Shown one piece after another: positions 21,491 through 33,600 of a stretch of DNA of 64,000 nt. Source of the DNA: Terebella lapidaria. Its lineage: Eukaryota; Annelida; Polychaeta; Terebellida; Terebellidae. The notes below the pieces were generated by a model. That model was not told where the DNA came from. It did not search any database and was given only the letters and a program-made list of their open reading frames with translations. The DNA lies in assembly GCA_949152475.1 (NCBI GenBank), contig OX424570.1:21696694-21760693 (forward strand). The letters run 5' to 3'. Position 1 is the first letter of the stretch. Each line of letters starts with the position of its first letter. A program made the position numbers and the translations under genes.

Positions 21491-23027
21491 TTTCATCATG
21501 TCCTATCAAGGGCATCGTAATAAACAGCTCAATATTGAGCCAAACACAGCATTAATGTATGATGTACGATTGTTAACGAATATATGTATATTTGAGCATT
21601 TATAGACATGTACCTGAACATTTAAACGCATGTAGAGAGAACAGTGACATGATATGTCTGACGAATATTTTGTAATCCTAGAATATGGATAGGGCCACCC
21701 TCGATAGTCTAATTGTGCATCTACACGCTATGTACATACCTATCGACAGGTTTAGTGTACGTTAGTAATATAGCATACACGGACTGAGCACTGTTAAAAA
21801 TACACGAGTACCAAATTTGTCAGGCTGTATGATTAGCATACTGCATAGGCTATGTGGCTACATTACTGGGTGACATCTAATGTGAATCACTGAGAGCCTT
21901 TGATGTCACACACATTACGGCTGATGGGGAAATAGGTCGGCCCAATTATTACTTGGTGAAATGTCATTAAGCGAGCTAGTGGTGAAACAAGCTCAAAGCT
22001 ACTTTCCGGTAAAATAAATGTGGTATAAGTATATCTTAAAAACACATTCTTTCTCTTCTCCCCTTCCCCTTCTTTTCTTCCTTTCTTTTTTTCCCTCTTA
22101 TTTCATCTACACCAGCCCCTGGGTTCAGAATTTTAGAAAAGAGGGGGCACAATTGGTTAGATTTACCAAGCAAGCAGACGTGGGGTCTGGGCCTGCTTTT
22201 GGCCCCAAAAGCCAACAACATATAGATGCTCTATGATGAAATCTGAGGCTCTCGGAGCTTGAAAATGTGATGCAATAAACACTTTTATATAAAACCATAT
22301 ACATTCACCGATATGCAAAATGTTAATTAAAATGAAAAATAAGTTCAGCTGTTGTGGTGATATTCATATGCTCTAGTTTTAATGTCTTGTCCCGCAGTCA
22401 GCTGCATTTCTTGTTGCTAAATTGTAAATATTATACCGATTATTGTAGATAATCGGTATAATATATGAGTTAAAACCACAATTAGATTCCACATACATGA
22501 CAATGATAACATTGTCTCGCCTGCAGGGCAAACAAGTCATAAGGGGGTGCTCCGGCATTTACATGTATCTATATCATCTACAACATGTCACTGCTAAATA
22601 ATGTCGGATTCGTGCAGTAGTGCCCAGGCGAATTTTTTCCCACATGTCCCGTCCAAAATGTAAACATTCGGTCGTGTATTGATACAATATAGCACGTATG
22701 CACAACAGCCAAGTTCGTTTTCAAAATACTCGCCACAGAACAACATTTCCCTTGTTTTCTAACTTAGTTGTGTCCAAATAATAAAATAAAACCTAAAGTC
22801 ATGCGAGTATATACAATCTTGGGCTCAATACACAGCCTTCCATTGTGAAGCAAGTGACTCTTTTAAGCCGGACTCGCTTCATATGTCGTATGAACAGGTG
22901 CATCTCGCACGAAAATATATTTTTCAGGGGAATGCCTGAACGAAAATTTCCAAAACACACACACACATACAAAACTCGACCTGATAATGTTATCACCTAC
23001 TAGGTACAAAATCTCAAAATAACACTT
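21491..23027. other. Non-coding DNA with a perfect AT-rich hairpin
   Basis: No gene is seen. Positions 22428-22464 form a perfect 16-bp stem (ATATTATACCGATTAT) with a 5-base loop TGTAG. Confidence 0.5.
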
Positions 23028-23029
23028 TA

Positions 23030-23957
23030 GGGGGGATGGAATGTTACTGCCTGTCACCCATGCTGGGGTCAAAGTAGGGTCTCTACTGGTCAATATTAGC
23101 CCGGATGACATTAAAAATTTTAATTTTTTCATAAAATTCTAACAATTTTATATACGGACGAAGCCGCGGTTATTTTTCTCGTTTTGAAATTCACATAAAA
23201 GACTGTTGAATCGTGAATAATGAAGCTAGAGTTATCATTTTGGTGTCAAAATGTCTGGAATTACACGGCTAATCAAGAAAAATACAATCTAGAGCAGTCC
23301 ATGGTGTAAGTTTTGTATTATAACATGAAAACACATAATAATAAGTCCGAAATTGCCTTCGATTTCACAAGCTGAGATCTGCGAAAATGGGTGTTCCAGC
23401 ATACAAATATATTTTATCTTTACGAAAACTTCACTAAAATTACCCTAGATTATATACCTTACTGCCAAAATAAACCATCCCAAGGTCTTAACCAAATTTA
23501 CAGCTAGAAATCAAATGAACCTAACACTACCCCCTAGTGAACTCCGTGATCGCATGATATTCTCGAATTTGACAAAACTAGTTATACTCTCAAATATTAC
23601 TATGCTAGAATGATTATTTTGATGTCAAATGATACGAATCATCATTTCAAGCATACAATACAGTAATCAGTTAGAGATGTGAAATTTCTTCTCATCAAAA
23701 CATAAGAAATATCCACCAAAATTTGACCATAACCATTGATTGGTTAATGATTAATCTTACCAATAACTATGATGGACAAATTATTTTAATATCAAATGAT
23801 AGGAATCATTAGTTCAAACCCAAAGTATAAAATCCAAGTCCAGATGTGTTTTTTTTCATGAAAACTACAAAAACACACCAAAATTTGACCACAATAATTT
23901 ATTTACTGTGTCGGCATCTTAGAAAGTTGATCGTTTGTGGTTATTCGCTGTTAATGT
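23030..23957 (+). repeat. Left terminal inverted repeat of the TA-flanked transposon
   Basis: Matches 28050-28808 in reverse complement. The extra length comes from a roughly 160-bp segment present twice in this arm (about 23610-23740 and 23770-23905), each ending with ACCAAAATTTGACCA. Confidence 0.75.
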
Positions 23958-26900
23958 TGTCAAGTGTTCTGCTAGTGTTACTTAGTCGACATAGTGACCA
24001 GTAGCTTAATTCATCACAATTTTAACATATTTGAATCCATAATATTCGCCAACTAAATATAATATTCACTCTGTGAATTTTTTACAGGGTTTTGAGAGGA
24101 GGGGATATATGTATTTCATAGTGTTTTGTGATCGAGTATTCAAAGAAATCTTTACATTTTATATACAATCAAAACGGGAAATTAATTACTGGTACCATTT
24201 CGATGGATACATTGTATAATTGGTTCATGTGGGTGGAGAATCATGCCACCACAAAATGTGAGTTGTGGTCCAAAATCGTACCACTAATAAGAGTTCATAA
24301 AACTTCATTCAGTTTTACTTCCTATGTTGGATCTTTTCCCCTTCTTGACTCCTTGATCATGAGATCATACAAAACCCCTTCTAATTGAAACATACGGCCT
24401 AAAATGAAGAGTTTGTTTCAGAGCAAAACACTATTGATACATGTATGAACTTGTATGTAGTCTAAAATTTATGACAATAAACCAACCCATGTTTTACCTT
24501 CTGCAAATAATATTAGCAACATGTTCTTCTAAGCTTCGGATCAACAAAATATTTATCTTCCAGCCTCTTTAATTGTACATGTCATGGAGAATCCCCTAGT
24601 GAACTCCGTGATCGCATGATATTCTCGAATTTGACAAAACTAGTTATACTCTCAAATATTACTATGCTAGAATGATTATTTTAGTAGCCTACTGGGCTCG
24701 TTTGTGTCGGCATCTTAGAAAGTTGATCGTTTGTGGTTATTCGCTGTTAATAAAACTGAAGGTTAAACCAGATTGCATTTAACAGTCGTATTATAAACAT
24801 AGACATGGGAAAGCTCAACACAGATTAATTTGACAATGAAATGTAATCCATATCATTCATTTCCTCTCAAACAGTAGTTCGTGCCCAAGGTCGTTGTTAA
24901 CAGGTTCGTTTCCTGCATTGAGTGTGCATGGACGTGAAATATGTTGAAACAAACAAACACAGTATATTTGAACTATAAGTATTTTTATAAGAAAACAATA
25001 ATAAAGACAATACACAACATTACCAAACAATTACATGTACAGTTATCCCAACCCCAATGTATATGCCCCAATGTTACTGGTTTTACCGGTACTACTACCA
25101 GACAAAGGCCTGGTTACAGTTACTGTCACTTGGGCTCAGTCCTGGCGCGTCCTTGCGAAGACTGTACCGCGTGTATCGAGCGAATGCGTGTGCGAAGTGG
25201 TCAGACGTGACTCGTCCCCGTTGACGAAGCGTTGTCGGCCCGCCAAGGGTGAAGCAAAAGCCTAAGGTCATGTGCAAGGTCACTCGGCTCATGGGGTTGT
25301 ACTGCCGTGACGGCACCGTGTACAAACGGTAAAAACCCTCTAGCACCACGAGCACTGGCAAGTTAAAGTAATAACTTCTAAACATAACATAATTCAAAAT
25401 ATCACATGGTCATGTTACCATGTATTACCATATGCTTTAAGTGTCCCAACTTTATGACCATGTAACTAATATTTCCAATGTTCTTTAACCAAGAATATTC
25501 TATACCTTGTGCTGGCAGCCTAATATATATACAAATTAAAAGTACTTACAATCATGTAGACAAATGAGTTTCCAAACTGACAGACAAGTTTTTCTATTAA
25601 AGTGTTCCAGGCACAAGTCCATGTGTCCTGCCCGCTTGCTCACACCAGACTGACATTGATAATAGCTTCAAACTGCCCACATGGCTGCTGTACAATATTG
25701 CGCAATACTAAAAATCACCCCCCTGGCCTATACAAAATCAACCGGGCATAACCATCAAGAATGACCCCAGATGACAACAAAACTCATTCACAGAGTGGGT
25801 AAAAATTATTGGTTGACCATGTTCCCTGTGTACTTTAGGGCATATCATGGGAAATGTTACAAAAGACATTGCTAACTGAAAAATATAAACAATTCACCAT
25901 GAAAACCAATTGAAATAGCATGACAGCACTAATACTGGCATTCTGTCATTTAACAGTCGTATTATTGTTGCTCAAGTCGGGATTGTTTGATCAGTCTGTA
26001 CAGACATAACCTTCAGTATAAGACATTGCATTCTTTGGAGAACATGTTCCTGTGCAATGGTCCTTCTAACATTTGAATCGCATGGCTTTTGGTGCTAACA
26101 TCTGATCTGTATGGAGAATCGAGATGCTCTCAGCAACCACACTCGAGCCATGATCCTTTGGGCTTGGAGCCACGACAGCCTTCTGTAGCGAGGTTCTCCA
26201 GGTGCAAGCCTAATAGCTGACTCATGCAACGTGGTGTTTGAGAGCTTCCTTTTTTTGGTACAAGATGAAATGTTTGCTCATTCCTGCTGCAGAATGGTTT
26301 GTACCTGACAGAATTTATGTCTGTTTAGAAATATTCTTCGTGTTTTTTTTAGAAGTTTCTTGGAGAAGTAAGAAACACATTCAGAGCCATCGAGAAATTC
26401 TTCTCTGTTGGAGAATGATTTACCAATCTTTTTCCTGACATCACACATGTTTTGATCAGCCAATGTCGACTGAAATGGCCGTGTCTTTCCTTTGGCAACA
26501 AAATCACTGCATGCGACCATGCCAAGTGAGATGCCTATGGCTGTGGTGTCGATGTACATGTACCTTGTACATTGTTTGTTTTCAGGGCAGGATAGAACTC
26601 TCGCACATGCCAACACAGTAACTTAGGTGCTGGTGACCTGAGGATGAAGCAGCTATTTGCTTTTGATGCTGCATGACTGGCAGCTTCCTCCTGTTTGATG
26701 CTCAACTGATCGAACCAGTAGTCCTAATGGTGCTGTGCCCTACAACGAGGTTGTACGTAGTACTCTTTACTATGTGTTAGTAATTACAACAAGTGTACAA
26801 GACTATATACTCAGTCTGCTGCCATTCAAAGCGGAATTGAGACAGACTTGTCTAGTTACTCACGTCACATAAATTTCTTCGACCGTGTTGGACAATTTTG

Positions 26901-28049
26901 ATTTTCCCTGGATCGTGACTTGAAAGCTTCCCCGTTTGGCACGCTTTGCATGCTCCGAGTTTTTGATGTATACAACGGATTAAGGATCTATGACATAGTT
27001 GACTCTTTTGTGAGTGTGCATGTAGGCATGTAGGCACCAGTTGAAAGTTGTACTGAGCCTGAACTCCAAGTGTCTTGAGAGCATTCTTGACAAAGTGCAG
27101 TACTTCCATACCATCGGTGAGAACTGCCGATTGTGGAACATCTTCAACTGGTTCATGTAGTCTTCGAGGATGTGTAACAGAGGCACCTTGGTTGTTTAAG
27201 CAGGAACTCCAGCTGTGTTGGCCAATGTCCATAGCAGTGCCCGTTATGGGACTGCATCTTTCATGATCAGTTGACAATTCCGAGCAATAACTAGCATTTT
27301 TGCAAATAGACTCCGATCAGCTTGTATAACCTTCTATTGTAAATTGTATGTTGCAACCACCTTTGTTGTCTTTGTTTGCACGATGATGCTGAATGTCTTC
27401 AAAGATAGTTTGGCAGTGTGGCAATCAAGTTGACTTTGTTCAACAAAATAAGATTCACCATGAAGCTTCGTTTGTAAATAAAACTGCTTCATTTGTCTCC
27501 TGCAGTAGGTAGATCATGTAATATGTGTCATTGACTGTGATTCCAGATGCTGTGTTGACGAGAGTCTTATGTTCATCTCCGAGTACTCAATGGGTAGACC
27601 CAGCCTACAATGATGCCCAACACTTTGTGTATATCTCCTTCATCCTTCTGATTGACTGTACAACTGACATCTTTCTGTGGATTTCTTATATGAACGCCTG
27701 TCATTTTTTCTCGCAAATCTGCAGGATCATTGTTCTGTCATGGGTTATGATTATCCAACGTTGTGCAGCACCACGGTTGACTGATGCCAACTATACGCCC
27801 TGATTAATTAGAGTCCAGGATATTGTATGTTCGATGGTTTGGTAACAACTGTTGTGAAAACAGTTTCCTAACATCGCCGAACATGGAATCCCCCTTTGGG
27901 CAGTCTGCATGTTACTCTGTGGTGTGACTCGGACAGAATACCACTGGTCACTCTGGTGATTTTGGCAAACTACATGTACTGCTGGTACACTTGGTGACTG
28001 ATTCTACCAAGTATCAATGGTATATCACTTAACCACATAAACATTTATT

Positions 28050-28808
28050 AAACCACAAATGGTGAACTTTCTAAGATGCTTACATTTCGTATACAACCAG
28101 TAAATCATTATGGTCCAATTTTGGGATTTTTTTTCTTGTTTTGATGGGAAAAAAATTACATCTCGACCTGATTATTGCATGATATATTTGAAACGATGAT
28201 TCGTATCATTTGACTTCAAAATAATTATTCTAGCAGAGTTATATGTGAGAGTATAACTAGTTTTGTCAAATTTGAGAATATCATGCGATCATGGAGTTCA
28301 CTAGGGGGTATTGTTAGGTTCATTTGATTACTAGCAGTAAACTTGGTTAAGACCTTTGAATGGTTTATTTTGGCAGCATGGTATATAATCTGGGGTAATT
28401 TTAGTGAAGTTTTCGTAAAGATAAAATAGATTTGTGAGCTGAAACACCCATTTTCGCAGGTCTCAGATTGTGAAATCGAAGGCAATTTCGGACTTATTAT
28501 TATGTGTTTTCATGTTATAATACAAAACTTACACCATGAACTGCTCTAGATGGTATTTTTCTTGATTCGCCGTGTAATTCCAGACATTTTGACACCAAAA
28601 TGATAACTCTAGCTTCATTATTCACGATTCAACAGTCTTTTATGTGAATTTCAAAACGAAGAAAATAACTGCGACTTCGTCCGTAGATAAAATTGTTAGA
28701 ATTTTATGAAAAAATTAAAATTTGTAATGTCATCCGGGCTAATATTAACCAGTAAGGACCCTACTTTGACCTCAGCATGGGTGACAGGCAGTAACATTCC
28801 ATCCCCCC
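28050..28808 (-). repeat. Right terminal inverted repeat of the TA-flanked transposon
   Basis: Reverse complement of the left arm. It ends with ...AACATTCCATCCCCCC followed by TA. Confidence 0.75.
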
Positions 28809-28810
28809 TA

Positions 28811-29561
28811 TCGTCATTTCTAAGGCCCTTTATAGAAAACGTGCCTAGACTATTTTCGGTGAAGCGTACAACTCCGACGAAAATTAGACTCATGACTTTT
28901 AAGGAAAGAAAATAGGTTTGAAAATATATGTCGGCACATGTACCGTATGTGTCCGTGTGGAATGTATACTGATAGAAAGCCCTCTAGTCATGGAGCGTTT
29001 GATGCAATAACCGAAGTTCGAAGATGGTAGTTTGGACATGCACGAAAATATAATGGCCGCAGTACAAAAACATCAGTCCAGCTTTAATTAATTTTGATTG
29101 CTAGGCTCAGTCAACCTGCAGATCGTCTAATTCACCTTGACAAAACTTGTAGCGGTATACATGTACGTCTGCCCAGTGTATGTAGCACAAATCACGACTG
29201 AGTTTCTCCAGTATATCTGAAACTAGGACGCTCTACATGGTCTAGCGAACAACAACATCAAGATATCGTTCAAGCAACTTGAAAATATCTGTATTACAGG
29301 AGCATTTAAAATGTAAGTATGGATCGTTTTTTAAGTTTGACCAGTTGTCTGTTTTTCTACATGTGAATATGGTAATGAGTAGCAATTGATGTATAGTCGT
29401 GAATATGTTTATATGTATCTCAAAACGTATTCCTACACAACAGCCACTGCACCGTGTCAATTTCGGGCAGATGGTATGACAATCTTTCTGACACAGTGCG
29501 ACTTCAGGTGTTTATTCGAACTTCACTGCTTGGGCTTAGTTTCTATCCCAGGTGTTTGAGA
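28811..29561. other. Non-coding DNA upstream of the methyltransferase-like gene
   Basis: No exon is recognised. The missing first coding exon of the gene at 30516-38574 should lie somewhere upstream, possibly here, but I could not identify it. Confidence 0.4.
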
Positions 29562-29746
29562 TAAATTAACGATCCCGTTGTTTAAGTCATATAATGCTTG
29601 CTCCCCTGGTCCTGGCTTACTGGTAGCAGTGACCAGTGAAGCATAGCGCGGTCAGTCAGCTTTCTGTACACTCGTCACTATTTTTGGGTCAGTACATAAC
29701 TATGTATTTTATTTGTAAAATTGTATTTTAACTGTGTCGCGCGCAT
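29562..29746 (+). repeat. Direct repeat, first copy
   Basis: It begins GATAAATTAACGATCCCGTTG and ends near TGTGTCGCGCGCA. It is similar over its length to 30185-30427, with small insertions in the second copy. The pair brackets a 440-bp segment rich in CCAAT/ATTGG motifs just upstream of the first recognised exon. Confidence 0.7.
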
Positions 29747-30184
29747 TTTGGTATGTCTGTAGTTTTAGTATCTTCATGCCAATAAATTGCCACCATGATA
29801 CAAATATTGGATGATGGGGAGTCCAATACAGAGTTTACGGGATTCAAGAAAGTTATATTGGGCGAGGCACAGCATGCTTTATTATTAACAACACGCTGTT
29901 TATAACAACCACGCTGATTGGCTGTTATCGCCTCACCGTCCAATATACGCAATCCCATATACATGACTCGGATCCAATATACTTTTTTTTTCGAGGAACA
30001 GACAAGCTGATTGGTTGGGGCTATTGCGTTGTCCGATATACAAATGCAATATAACATTTCAGGAACCAGCATACATAATTTGGGAGTGACTCGTGGTACA
30101 AATAAACCAATCAGAGAAGATGATTCGTGCCAAGTTAATAATATATACATATATATAGCTCTATGTATATTTGTCTGACTGAAG

Positions 30185-30427
30185 ATAAATTAACGATCCC
30201 GTTGATGTTGTTTAAGTCATATAATGCTTGCTCCCGTGGTCCTGGCTTGACCAGTAGTAGTGACAACTGAGCGCGGTCAATCAGCTTTCTGTACACTCGT
30301 CACTTTGTATTTTGCCTTTCAAGTGCTCGCAGCTTTCACGCACCCACCCTTACCCATGTGTCAGTACATTACTATGTATTTTATATGCAAAATTGTATTT
30401 TACCTATTTTACCTGTGTCGCGCGCAA
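30185..30427 (+). repeat. Direct repeat, second copy
   Basis: Second copy of the segment at 29562-29746, ending about 90 bp before the acceptor of the first recognised exon. Confidence 0.7.
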
Positions 30428-30515
30428 GCCGAGGCCGTACAATAAGATAGTGGTGTTCTACTTCAACGCACAATGTAACTGACACCACTGATGCCTATGA
30501 GTATGTTTGCTTCAG

Positions 30516-30673
30516 GTCTACTGAGCCAAGTGCCGCGTTAGACCAGTGGTACACAAAGGGGCTAGATGTGTACAACGAGAGAATACGCCCTGAGAAGCTC
30601 AGCGAGTTCCCTGTGTCCCACAAAGATGATATCGGACTGCCAGACTGTGAATCGTGTGTTAGCATCGGTCCAG
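30516..30673 (+). CDS. HNMT-like gene, first recognised coding exon
   Basis: The acceptor is TTGCTTCAG and the donor GTAAGA. It encodes STEPSAALDQWYTKGLD... to VSIGPG, the equivalent of the human HNMT stretch from STEH to the SAM loop. It enters in phase 2, so an upstream coding exon must exist. Confidence 0.85.
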
Positions 30674-33600
30674 GTAAGATGTTGTTGGAGGCGAATCAAT
30701 CAAAAGATGCTGCAAAACACAGTATAATATTTATCTCAATATTAATGTTGTTATTGTCCTCTGTCCAACTGTCCCCAACCCATACATACACAATTGTCTT
30801 AAGTCTGGGGAATTTTGATCTGTGACAGGATAAAGGAAAACATAAAAGGCATGTCTTTTGGACCATGAACTAAAACTTCATGACACTGAGTGTTCAAATT
30901 ACAGGTTATGTGATTTCAAAATTCATGACTTAGAAATATGATGCCACATCATAGAATATGCTCTTATTATAGAATATGTAGATTGGTGTTACGAGCACAT
31001 GCGAAATCTTATATGGTACATGATATCGAAAGCTTTAATGTATGGCTAAAGTTTCAATATGGCCTGTAGAAACTCATGGTGCATTTTTTGATAATGTAGG
31101 CATTCGGACTAAAGGTCATATATTGGGAGTATATAAATCGGCCATTTATTGAGAATGAAATTTAGGACATTTCTGACGATTCACACCATGTGAAAACTAA
31201 TCTGAATCAATTGCGGGTATGCTAAATAACTGCATATTTTTTATACAGGCCCAGGTGATATGGACATAGCACTATTGGAGAGTCATTTCCCTCGCCTCAA
31301 GAACTACATTGCAGTTGACCCAAACTCACAATCACTGGACATCTGTAAGGAGCGGATGACGGCTATGGGACGCAAGGAAATAGCGGTATGCAAATTGTGG
31401 TGGACGTAAAATGTACAAGGTGAACCAAAAAAGGCTACCGAACCAGGATACCAAACAATGTTATAATGTATCTCATAATGCACAAATATATGACTAGTGA
31501 CCAGTACATGATATTGAATTGATCTTAGTGTCCCTGATGCCATTATCTACGTGCTGATCCACTTGACCCAGCCATACCGCTATAGTTCGTGAATGTTTAT
31601 GCAGCATGCTCTCATATGCGCTTGTATTCTAGCTTTGAATTGTTACCGAATCTTGGTCAGAAAACCTATCGGTATGGCGTTGCGTCCAGCGTCGTCCATC
31701 TATATTTTTTTCTTTAAAGTTTATGATGGGATCTTTCTGAAATTTTGCACGAAAATGCTTTAAAAAATATTAAAAATATTAGAAAAACTAATGAAAAAAA
31801 AATATTCCAAGAAGGAGGTATTTTTTTAGTTTTTGGATTTTCGCTATTTAAAAAAATGGCGACCAATTTTGGACTCCGAAAATGGCGATCGAAATCTGTC
31901 CGAGGACTGTTTTTCTTATCGATGTATAAGACTCCTTCTATGTACCTCTGTGATGTGTATTAATTTCGTTGCCCTTGAATCGCTCAAAGGGGGGGGGGGG
32001 GAGCCTTTTGGTCCAAACTTATCACAGTTGGGCCTTTCCCATGTTAAATTATCCTTTGCTTATAATGAGACACACTATTGGTAATATCTCACTTAATATT
32101 GGGATTAGAAATCATTGTGGATATATAGGAAATGACAAGTATGATACAAAACACAAAACACCAAACAATCTGCAAGACTAAACTCTAAATCCATGGACAA
32201 AATGTCCACAATCGGTATGTTAAGGTTGGACAAAAATTCAAAATTGGTAATCAAGGTCCGAGCAAATGATCTATGCTGAAAGTTCTCGTGACCACGAAAT
32301 TGACCTCTGACCTAGTTTTCATTGTTTCTAAGGTTTTCAGTTTTCCTAGTTTTCAGGGTCACATGACAAACTGGTAAATACCTCGCTTATCGACTTTATA
32401 GCCTGGGGACCTAATGTGGACACATAGGAAATAATATACCCCCAATATTCTGATGACCTTGAATTTGACCTGTAATCTCTTTTTATCAGGACGGAGCAGA
32501 ATAAGGCCAAATATCTCGCTTATTGTCGACTTAACAGCTTAGGAATCATTTGCAAATAAATACAAAATTATTTATGCCAAATATTTTGAAGATTTTGATC
32601 TTGACCGTGATCTTGACCTACTTTTCAAGGTCACTGCACAAAATGGCTGATACCTTGCTTATTATCGACATTGCAGTTTAGGAATCGATTGTGGACATAT
32701 AGGAAATGATACATGCTGGATATTGTCTCGACCTTGAATTTGACGTTTGATCCCATTTTCAAAGTGAGAATCAATGGTGGACCTACAGGAAATGATATAT
32801 GCCGAATATTTTGATGACCTTCAATGTGACCTTCGACTTCATTTTCAAGATCACAGGACATCCTTGATAATATCTCTTCTAATCGAATTTAAAGTTTAGC
32901 GATCAATTGTGGACATATAGGAAATGATATATGTAGCTGGGTATTCATTTATGGGTTGGAGTTAAAGTTATTTCTGATAGTTATTATTTGTTATAGTATG
33001 GTGTTTCCACGAGTGTTGTCTATTCCACTGTAAGAAAATAATATAAAAGGCTTTGGCGCCAAGTTCAATTGCCACTTGCCAGTCTGACAGTCATCACCGC
33101 ACTTGTATAATAGAACACTGTGAATAAATTGCACTGTTTCTTACTGTGTGTCCTGGAGTCTACCTCCAAACGGCTACAAATGGCGCAGTCGGCAGAATCA
33201 ACGAATATTTCGCCGTGAGCCAACCTTCCTAGATCAGGGATGGTCAGCAAGCAGGGCACACAGGTAGCGAACTCGTACACTTGTTTACTTCATTCTGCAC
33301 GATCATCGCCTTCGGCTGGCAGGTGGACCGACGTTGATCAGCAGCCCGCTTCAACGCAACGTTCTCGTTTATTGATTTTCTACGGCCGAGCGTTTTCTTC
33401 TGGACTGTTGTCTACGCTCGTATCGTCATGCTAATGGGTAGAATTCCCGCGGATCGCACAATGGGTGAGATTTCCGCGACCACGCTGTGATGGGTAGATT
33501 CCCGCATGCGACCCGGTTTGCCATGGACTCACCATCTGTCTCCGTCTTCGATGGACCTGTCGTTCCTAGATCTTCATGGAGCGCGCACATGGTTTCTCCG

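Larger units (their letters stand above)
23030..28808. mobile_element. 5.8-kb DNA transposon with long terminal inverted repeats and TA duplication
   Basis: Termini are GGGGGGATGGAATGTTACTG... at 23030 and its reverse complement ending at 28808. TA flanks both ends (23028-23029, 28809-28810). The inverted repeats run about 930 bp (left) and 760 bp (right) and are roughly 85-90% alike by eye. A TA duplication fits Tc1/mariner-like or ISL2EU-like transposons, but the G-rich terminus and very long arms are not typical mariner. The interior (about 23960-28050) shows only decayed minus-strand open frames without ATG starts (26852-27277, with a CKACQTGK segment; 26278-26616). I recognise no transposase motif. 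A piece of the left arm is repeated internally at about 24590-24750, so the element has been rearranged. Confidence 0.75.

Noticed and set aside
28706-28915. Small coding gene shared with 22863-23132
   Set aside because: The similar peptides arise because both frames lie in the inverted repeats of the TA-flanked transposon; one copy is simply the inverse of the other.
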